Source of the DNA: Actinomycetota bacterium
GTDB lineage: Bacteria > Actinomycetota > Acidimicrobiia > Acidimicrobiales > Ilumatobacteraceae
DNA: 64,000 nt
Assembly: GCA_963169665.1 (NCBI GenBank)
Contig: CAUJET010000159.1
Coordinates: forward strand, 62,001 to 126,000
Reading direction: 5' to 3'
A model generated the notes under the pieces. That model saw nothing but the letters and a program-made list of their open reading frames with translations, was not told the DNA's origin and did no database searches. Shown one piece after another: positions 33,298-41,996 of the stretch (its first letter is position 1; every line of letters starts with the position of its first letter). Made by a program: the position numbers and the translations under genes.

Positions 33298-34463
33298 CGT
33301 CCGAGCCTGGAACCGATCGACCGGTACAGGTCGACCAGGGGCACCGACTCGTCCTCCCACGACAACCGCGAGCGGGCCTCGCGCGCTCGTGCTGCGGCGG
33401 CGGCGATGGCGTCGGCATCGAGCGAGCGGATGAGGGCCGCCACGGCGCCTGGTTCGACCTCGACCGTCCACCCCGCACCGGTGTCGGTGATGAAGCGGGA
33501 CATCTCCGGAAACGCGCTCGCGATGGTGGGGATGCCGGCGCTGGTGTACTCCATCAGCTTGTTCGGCAGCGACAGGTGGTAGCTCACGCACACGTTCTCG
33601 ATGAGGCAGATACCGACGTCGGCGGACGCCGTCATGGCCAGCACCTCGCCCGGTGGCACCGCGGCGACGAAATGGATGTTGCTGCGCTGCGTCGACGCGG
33701 CACGGATGGTGGGCTCGAGGTCGCCGTAGCCCATGAAAACCATGTGGCGATCGGTCGGCATGTCGACGAAGACATCGAGCAGCATCTCGGCAGCGCGCCC
33801 GCGGTGGATGCTCCCCTGGTAGAGGAAGACCAGATCTGCGTCGGGAATGGACAGCAGCGACCGGAACGCGTCGGTGCGCTCCACCGGATGGGACGTGCGG
33901 TAGGGGACATTGCGGACCACCACGACGCGCGCCGACGGATGGTGTGCGCGGTACCACTCGCCGATCGATTCGTTCACCACCACGACCGCGGTGCAGAACC
34001 TCACGAAGGACCACTCGAGCAGGCGTCCGATCCGCCGTCGCAACGCAGACGAACCGACCGTCTCGGTTTCGAGTTCGTGGGTGTCGTAGATCACCTCGGC
34101 CCGAGTGACGACCTTGGCCGCCATGGCGACCGGGAGCACCGGGAGCGAATGGGGATTGAGGAGCACCGGCCGGGCCCGCACGATCGCCACGAACGCTCGA
34201 ACCTGCCACTCGAGCAGGCGCACGACCGAGCCGATGGGCCCGGCCAGCCGGTCGCCGATGGGGGTGCGGAGACGGCGGACACGTCGATCCGCATCGACGT
34301 CCTCGCGCTCGGCCAGACCCGGCTCCCAGCGGGCGAGGATGAGCACGTCGTCGACGGCGCCGCTGGCGAGTGCCGTGGCCGTCTCCTTCAGCATCCGACT
34401 CTCGAAGCGGAACGTGCTGGGGTAGAAGTGCACGTTCGTCCTGGGTCGGACCGTTCGTGTCAT
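33294..34463 (-). CDS. glycosyltransferase family 4, partner of WbpG copy 2
   Basis: A 389-residue GT-B enzyme. VIYDTHELETETVG in the N-terminal domain parallels VYESHEYW of the GT4 beside WbpG copy 1. The donor domain carries YQGSIHRGRAAEMLL and LPNKLMEYTSAGIPTIAS. It overlaps wbpG copy 2 upstream and wzx downstream by ATGA. It probably adds the sugar amidated by the adjacent WbpG copy, which is inference from position. Confidence 0.85.
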   Translation of the reverse strand: MTRTVRPRTNVHFYPSTFRFESRMLKETATALASGAVDDVLILARWEPGLAEREDVDADRRVRRLRTPIGDRLAGPIGSVVRLLEWQVRAFVAIVRARPVLLNPHSLPVLPVAMAAKVVTRAEVIYDTHELETETVGSSALRRRIGRLLEWSFVRFCTAVVVVNESIGEWYRAHHPSARVVVVRNVPYRTSHPVERTDAFRSLLSIPDADLVFLYQGSIHRGRAAEMLLDVFVDMPTDRHMVFMGYGDLEPTIRAASTQRSNIHFVAAVPPGEVLAMTASADVGICLIENVCVSYHLSLPNKLMEYTSAGIPTIASAFPEMSRFITDTGAGWTVEVEPGAVAALIRSLDADAIAAAAARAREARSRLSWEDESVPLVDLYRSIGSRLGR

Positions 34464-35599
34464 CGAAGGGCGCGACGGCGGGCGAACGCAGCGAAGCTGC
34501 CGAACGCGCGCCGCATCCACTCGCCGTTCGGATAGTCCTGCGCCCGTCGCGGCGCAGCGCTCATGATCGCGTCGAACTCGTGGCTCGTGTACCCGAGCTT
34601 CTTGATGACGTACTCGCGATCGCGAGCCACCTCGTCTGCAGCGTAGGGCGGTACGGCGAGCTCGGCGAGCGCCTGATCGCGGGTGATCTGCCCCGACAGC
34701 ACGAGGTTGGCCAGGTGTGCCTTGCGCTTGTCGATGCCGAACTTCTCCGGGAGGATGAACCCCTGGAAGAACTTGGTGTACACCGACTCGTAGTGCTTTC
34801 CGCCGTAGTCGCGCCAGTCGAGCTCGTCGGCGAGCATCGCCTTCACCTCGGCCTTGTGGTACGGCTCGAAATTCAAGACGTTCACGAACTTGTAGCCCTG
34901 CACCCCGAGCATGAGTCCGAAGCGAACGTAGCTCAGCTTCGGGAAGCTCCGGAGGGGCACGCTGCCGAACCGCTTGTGCACCGCCTTGATGAGGCGCAGG
35001 TCGTAGGCGTCGTACATCCACGACTCCGGGAGTACCGCTTCGGTGACGAGGTTGCTCCCGGTGAGCACATGCTTGATCTTCATCGCGCGTGCGGTCTGGA
35101 ACAGCGTGGCGACGATGGAGTGATCGGTGGGGATCTCGGCGTTCGCGATGCCTGCTTCGAGGAAGCTGCGCTGCAGGTCGCGGAACTCCTCCCAGTCGAG
35201 CACGTTGGTCTGGAGATCGATGTCGAGTCGCTCGAGCGTCTGCTGGATGTTCTGCACCGCCAGCTCGCTGTTCCACCCGTTGTCGACGTGGATCGCCAGG
35301 GGGCGCAACCCGTACTTCTTCTTGGCGACGTAGGCGACGTAGGTGCTGTCGACGCCACCGCTGATGCCCACGATCGAGTCATACGGCTTGCCCTCACCTG
35401 CCCGCTTGATCTCCTCGATCAGCTCGGCGAGTCGGGCCTGGCCGGCGGCGTCGTAGCGCAACTCGGTCGCGATGCGCTCGGCGTAGCGATGGCAGAAGTT
35501 GCAGACGCCGTCGGCGTCGAAGACGATGTCCGGAACCGTGGTGTCGAGCACGCACGACGTGCAGATGCGCAGGGGCGGGGTGGGTGGGAACGAGGACAC
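34460..35599 (-). CDS. wbpG: WbpG-like N-acetyl sugar amidotransferase, copy 2
   Basis: A 379-residue PP-loop ATPase paralogous to 26471-27619: SGGVDST (80-86), Cys pairs at C13, C16, C33 and C36, VHVDNGWNSELAV, EIPTDHSIV and HYESVYTKFFQGFILP. All features expected for activity are kept, so it does not look degenerate. No second hisH2 or hisF2 lies beside it, so it would have to share the single pair or draw ammonia elsewhere. The GTG start follows the wzy stop by 3 nt. Confidence 0.9.
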   Translation of the reverse strand: MSSFPPTPPLRICTSCVLDTTVPDIVFDADGVCNFCHRYAERIATELRYDAAGQARLAELIEEIKRAGEGKPYDSIVGISGGVDSTYVAYVAKKKYGLRPLAIHVDNGWNSELAVQNIQQTLERLDIDLQTNVLDWEEFRDLQRSFLEAGIANAEIPTDHSIVATLFQTARAMKIKHVLTGSNLVTEAVLPESWMYDAYDLRLIKAVHKRFGSVPLRSFPKLSYVRFGLMLGVQGYKFVNVLNFEPYHKAEVKAMLADELDWRDYGGKHYESVYTKFFQGFILPEKFGIDKRKAHLANLVLSGQITRDQALAELAVPPYAADEVARDREYVIKKLGYTSHEFDAIMSAAPRRAQDYPNGEWMRRAFGSFAAFARRRALR

Positions 35600-35602
35600 G
35601 CG

Positions 35603-36928
35603 TCAGACCGTCACGAGGTTGGAGGAGACCCGTACAGTACGGCGTCGGCGCCTGCTGGCCAACCCGATGATCAGGAACACGCCGGCCAGGAGCCAGATCG
35701 ATCCGGGTCCGAAGGGATCGAGCATGCCGGAGAATCCCGTCGACGACAGACCCACCACTTGGTAGACGACGATGGCGCGCAATGCCACCGTCGCGGTGGT
35801 GCGCGGTGCCGTCGCGATCAGGTGCTGCAGCACGCAGACCAGCGCGCCCACCACGAACGCACCGACGAGCGCGCCGTACCAGCCGAAGTTCACCCACAGC
35901 TCGCCGAGGTATCCCGCGTTCGCGCTGCCGCTCGTGATCGCGCCCGTGCCGTAGTACTCGAGATAGATGATGTTGTCGATCGCCACCGGGCCGTCCGGGA
36001 GGTACTTGCTGACATACGGGAGGGTCCGGCCCATGAAGAAGATCCCGTGCTCGCCGGTGTAGTCGACATAGCGGAACACGACCTCGCTCGGGAGGTAGAA
36101 GATCCGCCGTCCCAACGCGAGCAGCACGTCGCCGGTGCGCTGCAGGTCGAAGCCGACCGAGCTCGACGTGACGAAGATGGGGAAGCCGATGCCGAGTGCA
36201 CCGAGGGAGGCGACGCGGCGTGGGGTCAGGTCCCTGCCCCGACCGAACAGTGCCCCGAGGAAGAGCGTGATGAGCAATGCGCCGACCGAGGACTTCTCGA
36301 GCGTGGCGGCGGCGAAGAATGCACCGACCGCAAAGGTGAGCAGGAACAGGAGCCACCATCTGACCCGTCGTCGCCGGCGCGCTTCGAGATACGTGCTGAT
36401 CGCGAGGAACGGCAGGACGATGCTGCGAGTGAGCGAGAAGACGTAGCGCACCTGACCGGGAAGCAGCTTCAACGCCTGCTCGCGGGCCAGATCGAGATCG
36501 GTGCTGGCGGAGTCGCCGCGGAGCAGCACCAGGAGAGGCACTTCCGGCACGACCACGAGGTACAGGGCGAAGATGCCGAGCGCGCCCGCGACCGCGACAG
36601 GGAGGAGCCAACTCGCGGTCGACGAGGCGGGGAGCTCGGTACGAGGCACCTCGACCCTGCCCACGAGATGGCGTGCCACCACCGTGCCGAGCGCGGTCAT
36701 CAGCATGCCGGCCGACAGCAGCGCGAGGTAGGGGTCGCGGGCCGTGCCGGGATGGCCGTCGTACACCCACGGCGCACCGACGAGGACGAAGGCGCCGAAC
36801 GACGACAGCAGCACGCCGGGAAGGGTCAACGTCGTGATGCGGAACGCCGTCGGGGCGAGGCGGACGAGCAGCGCGAGGCAGATGAGCGTGGCGACGACGA
36901 CCACGGTGGCGAACAGGAACGGCGGCAT
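35603..36928 (-). CDS. Wzy-like polysaccharide polymerase
   Basis: A 441-residue integral membrane protein with about 11-12 helices and a large loop near residues 255-320 (GRRIFYLPSEVVFRYVDYTGEHGIFFMGRTLPYVSKYLP), the plan of O-antigen/capsule polymerases that join repeat units at the outer face of the membrane. Sequence conservation in Wzy is always low, so the call rests on topology and on the wzx, wbpG and GT4 genes downstream. A 13-codon ORF ends 3 nt before its ATG and may couple translation. Confidence 0.75.
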   Translation of the reverse strand: MPPFLFATVVVVATLICLALLVRLAPTAFRITTLTLPGVLLSSFGAFVLVGAPWVYDGHPGTARDPYLALLSAGMLMTALGTVVARHLVGRVEVPRTELPASSTASWLLPVAVAGALGIFALYLVVVPEVPLLVLLRGDSASTDLDLAREQALKLLPGQVRYVFSLTRSIVLPFLAISTYLEARRRRRVRWWLLFLLTFAVGAFFAAATLEKSSVGALLITLFLGALFGRGRDLTPRRVASLGALGIGFPIFVTSSSVGFDLQRTGDVLLALGRRIFYLPSEVVFRYVDYTGEHGIFFMGRTLPYVSKYLPDGPVAIDNIIYLEYYGTGAITSGSANAGYLGELWVNFGWYGALVGAFVVGALVCVLQHLIATAPRTTATVALRAIVVYQVVGLSSTGFSGMLDPFGPGSIWLLAGVFLIIGLASRRRRRTVRVSSNLVTV

Positions 36929-36931
36929 GGG

Positions 36932-36973
36932 TCAGCGGAGACGGCCTCTTGCATCGACGGTCGAATGCGGCAC
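36932..36973 (-). CDS. 13-residue leader peptide ORF before wzy
   Basis: GTG to TGA on the minus strand, preceded by GGAGG 5 nt upstream. The stop is followed by CCC and the wzy ATG. The peptide is basic (VPHSTVDARGRLR). It is the only good ribosome binding site upstream of wzy, so it may feed ribosomes to wzy. Confidence 0.45.
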   Translation of the reverse strand: MPHSTVDARGRLR

Positions 36974-36995
36974 GGACACCTCCAAGCGAGCGCCG

Positions 36996-37001
36996 ATCCT
37001 A
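36996..37001 (-). promoter_or_regulatory. candidate -10 box of the wzy operon
   Basis: TAGGAT on the minus strand. Its start site would lie about 15 nt before the leader ORF start codon. Confidence 0.4.
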
Positions 37002-37039
37002 GTTCCTGGGATTGCCTGCGGGTCTCCACACCCAGCCGT

Positions 37040-37045
37040 TACCCT
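37040..37045 (+). promoter_or_regulatory. candidate leaderless -10 box of the WbuB-like gene
   Basis: TACCCT, 7 nt before the ATG at 37053. Confidence 0.4.
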
Positions 37046-37052
37046 CTGCCCC

Positions 37053-38291
37053 ATGCGGGTGCGGCGGCTGGTGCTCTTGACGCAATACTTCGAACCCGAG
37101 GTGGGTGCGCCGCAGGTCCGTCTCGCCGCGGTGGTGCAAGAACTCACTCGTCGTGGCGTCGAGGTCGAGGTGGTCACCGCTCTTCCCAACCATCCGGAAG
37201 GGCGAATCCGCGAGGACTATCGCCGCCGTTTGATGGTCACCGAGCACCGCCACGGAGCCAGGGTCGTGCGCGTGTGGATGTTGGCGGCGAGCGGTGCCGG
37301 CATCCGACGGATGCTGAGCTACATCTCGTTCGCGATCACCAGTGTCGTCGGTCTGCTCCGCTGTCGGCGCCCCGATGTGGTGCTGGTGGAGTCGCCACCG
37401 CCGTTCCTCTTCGCGACCGCGCGTCTGGTGGGTCTGTTCTGGCGCCGCCCGATCGTGTTCAACGTCGCCGATCTGTGGCCGGACTCGGCCGTCAAGCTGG
37501 GCCTGCTCGACGACGGTCCGCTCCTGCGCTGCATGTACTGGTTCGAGTCGTGGGTGTATCGGCGCAGCGCCAACGTGATTGCCGTCACCGAGGGTCTGCG
37601 CGACGTGCTGCTCGATGACAAGCACGTCCCGGCCGAGAAGGTGAGCTTCCTGCCGAACGGTGTCGACGTCCAACTGTTCCGGCATCGCTCACCGGACGAG
37701 GAACTGAGAACCCGGTATGCGCCGGCGGGACAGCAGATCGTCGTGTACGCAGGCACGGTCGGTCTGGCGCACGGCGTGGAGGTCGCGGTCGACGCGATGG
37801 CGCTCGTGGCACGACGCCACCCCGAGGCGGTGCTGTTGATCGTCGGAGCCGGCTCAGGGCTCGCGAGTGTGCAGGAACGGATCATCGCATCGGGGGTGTC
37901 GAACGTGGTGCTGGTGCCGCCGGTCCCGATCGAGACCGTCGCCCGGATCTACACCATTGCGGTGGCCGGCCTGTCCACGCTCAAGGACAACCCACTGTTC
38001 GAGGGCACCCGACCGTCGAAGGTCTTCCCCGTCCTCGCGGCGGAGCTCCCCGTGGTGTACAGCGGTGCCGGTGAGGGCGCCCGCCTCATCGCCGATCACG
38101 GCGTCGGGATCGTCTGCCCTCCCGAGGACGCCGCCGCTCTCGCCGCGGCCATCGAGCGCGTGTTGGAACACCCGGACGAGGCTCGCGAGATGGGGCGCCG
38201 CGGCCGGGCGCTCGTCGTCGACGCCTTCTCCTGGTCGGCGCTCGTCGACTCGTGGATCAGCCAGATGGGGTGGCAGACCGAGGCTTCGTGA
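37053..38291 (+). CDS. glycosyltransferase family 4, WbuB-like
   Basis: A 412-residue GT-B enzyme resembling WbuB/WcaI: LTQYFEPEVGAPQVRLAAVVQEL at the start, TALPNHPEGRI, VESPPPFLFATA, FNVADLWPDSAVKLG and LPNGVD, then the donor-site run GTRPSKVFPVLAAELPVVYSG. WbuB homologues transfer FucNAc-type 6-deoxy amino sugars, which would suit a PglF-derived donor, though the actual sugar is not known. Its 3' end overlaps the convergent methyltransferase gene by 35 bp. Confidence 0.9.
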   Translation: MRVRRLVLLTQYFEPEVGAPQVRLAAVVQELTRRGVEVEVVTALPNHPEGRIREDYRRRLMVTEHRHGARVVRVWMLAASGAGIRRMLSYISFAITSVVGLLRCRRPDVVLVESPPPFLFATARLVGLFWRRPIVFNVADLWPDSAVKLGLLDDGPLLRCMYWFESWVYRRSANVIAVTEGLRDVLLDDKHVPAEKVSFLPNGVDVQLFRHRSPDEELRTRYAPAGQQIVVYAGTVGLAHGVEVAVDAMALVARRHPEAVLLIVGAGSGLASVQERIIASGVSNVVLVPPVPIETVARIYTIAVAGLSTLKDNPLFEGTRPSKVFPVLAAELPVVYSGAGEGARLIADHGVGIVCPPEDAAALAAAIERVLEHPDEAREMGRRGRALVVDAFSWSALVDSWISQMGWQTEAS

Positions 38292-38970
38292 GCACCCCGA
38301 GCAGGTGGCCGCGCAGCGGCGGCAGCGCGGCGGCGATCGGGTACACGGTGGCGGTCGCCCGGCCGAGGCGCCTCGCAAGCGGGGGGACGACCGTGATCGA
38401 TCGCCACTCGGCGGCGAAGCCCGGGAACATCGCCTCCACCTGTCGTCTGGGGAACGGACGCAGCTCGCGGTTGCGCGGGTTGCGGTAGCGAAGGTCGTAC
38501 CAGAGCACTCGCCCGCCGGGTGCGAGCACCCGGTCGACCTCGCGGGCGATGGCGCGGCACGTGGTGTCGGCGCCCACGGAGGAGAACACGGTGAACAGCG
38601 TGACCAGATCGAACGTCCGGTCGCCGAAGGGCAGCGCGACGCCGTCAGCGCAGACGAGGCCGACCGCGACGCCCGGCGATGCGTGCCGCAGGCGTTCGAA
38701 CAGGAGGTCGACCGCGATACGAGTGACGTCAGGCGAGGCTGCGTCGAGCTCGGGCGTCAGCGAGGTGTTGCCGCCCGAGCCCAGGTCGAGGATCGACATC
38801 TTCCCAGAGCGCTGCGAGATGGTGCCCATCGCGAGCATGTCGCGCACACACCGCACGCGTTCGCTCAGGATCGCGCGGTTGCCGGGGTTCGACTCGCTCC
38901 ATCGTTCGATGGTGGCGTCGGTGAGCAGGGTGCCGTACACCTGCTCGAGCCGCTCGCGCTCGGACGGCAT
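38257..38970 (-). CDS. class I SAM-dependent methyltransferase
   Basis: A 237-residue methyltransferase: ILDLGSGGNTS (motif I, SAM binding), IAVDLLFERL with the acidic residue after strand 2, ADGVALPFGDRTFDLVTLF and EVDRVLAPGGRVLWYDLR. The substrate is unknown. In this locus it probably methylates a sugar hydroxyl or the glycan end. The ATG overlaps the upstream dehydrogenase stop by one base (TGATG). Confidence 0.82.
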   Translation of the reverse strand: MPSERERLEQVYGTLLTDATIERWSESNPGNRAILSERVRCVRDMLAMGTISQRSGKMSILDLGSGGNTSLTPELDAASPDVTRIAVDLLFERLRHASPGVAVGLVCADGVALPFGDRTFDLVTLFTVFSSVGADTTCRAIAREVDRVLAPGGRVLWYDLRYRNPRNRELRPFPRRQVEAMFPGFAAEWRSITVVPPLARRLGRATATVYPIAAALPPLRGHLLGVLTKPRSATPSG

Positions 38971-40268
38971 CAGCCCTTGCCGATCACGACCAGCGGGAGG
39001 TCGGCGGCGGTCCACGGGGCCGGGTCGACACAGCGCCGACCGTCGATCAGGGCTCGGACACCGGGGAGGTCCGACGGTCGCAGCGTGGCGTACTCGACGT
39101 GATCGGCCTGCACCACCGCAGCGTCGCACGCATCGCCGAGATGGTACGGCGTGAAGCCGAATGCGACCAGCTCGTCATCGCTGAACAGGGGATCGTGCAC
39201 GAGCGCCGTGGCGCCAACGGACTGCAGGGCACGGACGGTCGCGAACACCCCGGAGAACGCCGTCTCCTTCACGCCACCGCGGTAGCACGCGCCGAGGACG
39301 GCGACGGTCTGGCCCGACAACCCGCCGGGGACGACCGCCGCCAGACGGTCGACGGCGTATCGGGGCATGTCGTCGTTGAGCGCACGCCCTGCCGCCGGCA
39401 GGGTGGCCGCCGGATCGTTGGAGAGGTAGAAGCGGGGGTACACCGGGATGCAGTGACCGCCGACGGCGATGCCCGGTCGGTGGATGTGGCTGAACGGCTG
39501 GCTGTTCGACGCGTCGATGACGTCGACGATGTCGACGCCGATCTGATCGGCGTAGCGGGCGAACTCGTTGGCCAGCGCGATGTTCACGTCGCGGTAGGTG
39601 GTCTCGGCGAGCTTGGCGAACTCGGACGCCTCGGACGTCCCCATGTTCCACACGCCGTTGCCGCGCTCGAGGTCGGGCCGGTCGTCGAAGTCGAGGATCG
39701 ATCGGTAGAAGTCCATCCCGCGCTCGGCACTCGCCTCGTCGACACCGCCGACGAGCTTGGGATAGCGCCGCAGGTCGGCGAAGATCCGGCCGGAGTAGAC
39801 GCGCTCCGGCGAGAACACGACGAAGACATCGCCGCCGTCGGCCAACCCCGGCGCCGCGGTGAGCGCCGGGAGGAAGCGACTTCGGGTCGTGCCGACGGGC
39901 AGCGTCGTCTCATAGCTCACGAGCGTGCCCGGGCGCAGTCCACGTGCAATGGCGGCGGTGGCGGCGTCGAGGGCACGGAAGTCGGGCCGTGCGTCGTCGT
40001 CGACGACCAGCGGTACGACGACGATGACGGCGTCGGATCGAGACACGGCGTCGGCAGTGTCGGTCAGCGCGGTGAGCGCTCCGGCATCGATCACCTCGCG
40101 GAGGCGGCGATCGAGATCGTGCTCACCTGGGAAGGGAACCTCGCCGGCGTTCACCAGGTCGACGGTCGGCCGATGGATGTCGGCCCCCCAGACGTGATGG
40201 CCCTTCGAGGCGATCTGGACGGCGAGAGGGAGGCCGATCTTTCCGAGGCCGACGACACAGACGTTCAC
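38970..40268 (-). CDS. nucleotide-sugar 6-dehydrogenase (WecC/WbpA-like)
   Basis: A 432-residue UDP-sugar dehydrogenase distinct from ugd. NAD motif VGLGKIGLPLA (6-16), SYETTLPVGTT, FSPERVYSGR, AETTYRDVNIALANE and catalytic C273 in GGHCIPVYP. This form acts on UDP-GlcNAc or UDP-ManNAc in WbpA, WecC and Cps relatives. UDP-GlcNAc-uronate would be the substrate of the WbpB-like enzyme at 23360, so WbpA is the favoured role. ATGA overlap with the ligase-like gene upstream. Confidence 0.88.
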   Translation of the reverse strand: MNVCVVGLGKIGLPLAVQIASKGHHVWGADIHRPTVDLVNAGEVPFPGEHDLDRRLREVIDAGALTALTDTADAVSRSDAVIVVVPLVVDDDARPDFRALDAATAAIARGLRPGTLVSYETTLPVGTTRSRFLPALTAAPGLADGGDVFVVFSPERVYSGRIFADLRRYPKLVGGVDEASAERGMDFYRSILDFDDRPDLERGNGVWNMGTSEASEFAKLAETTYRDVNIALANEFARYADQIGVDIVDVIDASNSQPFSHIHRPGIAVGGHCIPVYPRFYLSNDPAATLPAAGRALNDDMPRYAVDRLAAVVPGGLSGQTVAVLGACYRGGVKETAFSGVFATVRALQSVGATALVHDPLFSDDELVAFGFTPYHLGDACDAAVVQADHVEYATLRPSDLPGVRALIDGRRCVDPAPWTAADLPLVVIGKG

Positions 40269-41599
40269 GAGGAGGAGATGCTACCTGCGCCGACCGTGTG
40301 GTCCGGGGCCACCTGCTGTGCGCCGGAGGCCCGCAGTGCGCTCACGGGTACCAAGATGGCGGTGACCAGCAGGAGCCACACGAAGTGGTTGCCGATGATG
40401 AGGCTCTCCTGGAGGTTGGCGACCAGGCAGAACGTCCCGAGAGCCAGGGGCCAGGAGGTGTACCGGCCACGCGTGAAGGCGTGGGTGACCATCGCGAGCA
40501 CGGCGGTCGCAACGACCGCCAGGATCAGCAGCCCACCGAACGCCCCCACGCCGAGCACGATCTCCAGGTAGCCGTTGTGCGCAGTGGTCACCTTCGAGAA
40601 CCAGCCGTTCACCTCCAGCGGCGCTCGGAACGTGGGGTCCCACCATGCGGCGTTGAAACCCCAACCCGTGAACGGACGCTCCCGGATCGCGTCGGTGACG
40701 AAGCGCCAGATCTGTGTCCGTGAGCTGTAGCCGTCCCCACGATCGGCTCGCTGGCTGATGCGACGGGCGAGGACGATCATGATCGTGATGCCGATCGCGC
40801 CCACCCCGAGGAAGGTGGCGGCGACGGCTTGGGGTCGGATGCGGGCCGGATTCCGCCGCGCCGTCGCGACGACGGCGACGGTCGCCGCAGCGGCCAGCAA
40901 TCCGGCGAGCGACGTGAGCGAATGCGAGCCGAGCAGGTGGAGACCAGCGTGCGCCGTACCGACGACCAGTGCGCCGGCCATCACCAGATCCCGCGTGGAG
41001 GGACGGCGCAGCCGGGGGAGCAGATCGAGCGCGAGATACGCGGCGGCAAGCACCGCGAGCGCCGCCACCGGGGCCAGGGAGTTCCGGTTGTAGTAGATGC
41101 CCGTCCAGTCCCCGTTGATGTCGCGGGCGAACGACCAGTCGCGGGCCAGCGCGATCGACGATGAGATCAGCCCGATCTGCATCGCCGCGAGGATCGCGAC
41201 GGCCTGCTGCCGCGGCGTCAGCCGGAGGCCGAACCACGCGCCGCAGACGATGACTCCGGCGAAGTTCACCGCTGACGTCCCGGTCACCGACGGCGAGGTC
41301 GACCACACCGTCGACAGCGCGACCAGCCCGGCGAGCGCGACGAGCAGGCCAGCGCGCACCGGATCGAGCCGCCGCCACGGATCGTTGCCCCGTCCGAGAT
41401 GGAACAGCGTCACGGCGTACACGGCGGAATAGGTCGACGTGATCGCCGCAGGGACGGCGAACTCGTCCCACACCGGGGCGTTTCGGCTCCAGACGCTGAT
41501 GACCGGGCCTTGCGTGAGCAACAGCAACGACATGGTCGCCCACGAGATCGCCCACGCGTCACCGGTGGGGCCGATCGGCTGCCCGTGTCCGGTGGTCAT
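40265..41599 (-). CDS. O-antigen ligase/polymerase domain membrane protein
   Basis: A 444-residue polytopic protein of the Wzy_C/WaaL-like group. It shows the family pattern NRNSLAPVAALAVLAAAYLAL, HLLGSHSLTSLAGLLAA, then a periplasmic loop with GWGFNAAWW and AHNGYLEIVLGVGAFGGLLI. The conserved His in AHNGYL is thought to be catalytic in ligases. It may attach the finished glycan to an acceptor or polymerise a second glycan. First gene of a three-gene set with a dehydrogenase and a methyltransferase. Confidence 0.82.
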   Translation of the reverse strand: MTTGHGQPIGPTGDAWAISWATMSLLLLTQGPVISVWSRNAPVWDEFAVPAAITSTYSAVYAVTLFHLGRGNDPWRRLDPVRAGLLVALAGLVALSTVWSTSPSVTGTSAVNFAGVIVCGAWFGLRLTPRQQAVAILAAMQIGLISSSIALARDWSFARDINGDWTGIYYNRNSLAPVAALAVLAAAYLALDLLPRLRRPSTRDLVMAGALVVGTAHAGLHLLGSHSLTSLAGLLAAAATVAVVATARRNPARIRPQAVAATFLGVGAIGITIMIVLARRISQRADRGDGYSSRTQIWRFVTDAIRERPFTGWGFNAAWWDPTFRAPLEVNGWFSKVTTAHNGYLEIVLGVGAFGGLLILAVVATAVLAMVTHAFTRGRYTSWPLALGTFCLVANLQESLIIGNHFVWLLLVTAILVPVSALRASGAQQVAPDHTVGAGSISSS

Positions 41600-41669
41600 C
41601 GCAGGATTCGTCGATCGAACGGGCACGCACAGAAGGTACTGCTGCCGGGGTGGGCCCGGAGTGCACGGA

Positions 41670-41675
41670 TAGTGT
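41670..41675 (+). promoter_or_regulatory. candidate leaderless -10 box
   Basis: TAGTGT, 6 nt before the ATG at 41682. Confidence 0.4.
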
Positions 41676-41681
41676 CTGACC

Positions 41682-41996
41682 ATGCCCGAGCTCGATGATG
41701 ACTTCGTCGACCAGCTCGTCGACCTCTGCGAGCAGTACGACGCGCAGACGCAGGCGCTGCGCGACCGCATCATCGAGCTGATGTCGTTCGCCGAGCACCA
41801 GGTGGCGGCCCGCGTCGAGGTCTCGTTCGAGACGCAGCGTCTGGCGTCCGAGCTCGCCGGCGTGCGCGAACGCAACGTCGAACTCGAGGCTCAGCTGCAC
41901 CTCACCGAGGACGCCCTCCACGCGATCGAGCAGTCGACGTTGTTCCGCGCTGCCGAGCCCGTGCGACGCATCTACGGCAAGGTGCGCAAGCGATGA
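41682..41996 (+). CDS. small coiled-coil protein coupled to a glycosyltransferase
   Basis: A 104-residue acidic coiled-coil protein (residues 20-85, e.g. LAGVRERNVELEAQLHLTEDALHAIE) with a basic amphipathic end, STLFRAAEPVRRIYGKVRKR. The end resembles the S-x-x-W/F-R-x-x-x-P-x-R motif I know from tails of O-antigen glycosyltransferases, where it follows a coiled coil. It overlaps the next GT gene by ATGA. It may be a detached scaffold or ruler for that enzyme. Similar small proteins are at 48829-49155 and 50233-50550. Confidence 0.7.
   Translation: MPELDDDFVDQLVDLCEQYDAQTQALRDRIIELMSFAEHQVAARVEVSFETQRLASELAGVRERNVELEAQLHLTEDALHAIEQSTLFRAAEPVRRIYGKVRKR

Noticed and set aside
34370-37618. Open frame of 1082 codons on the plus strand across wbpG copy 2 and wzy
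   Set aside because: It is antisense to recognisable genes and has shadow-frame composition (Glu, Arg, Gly, Val-rich low complexity).
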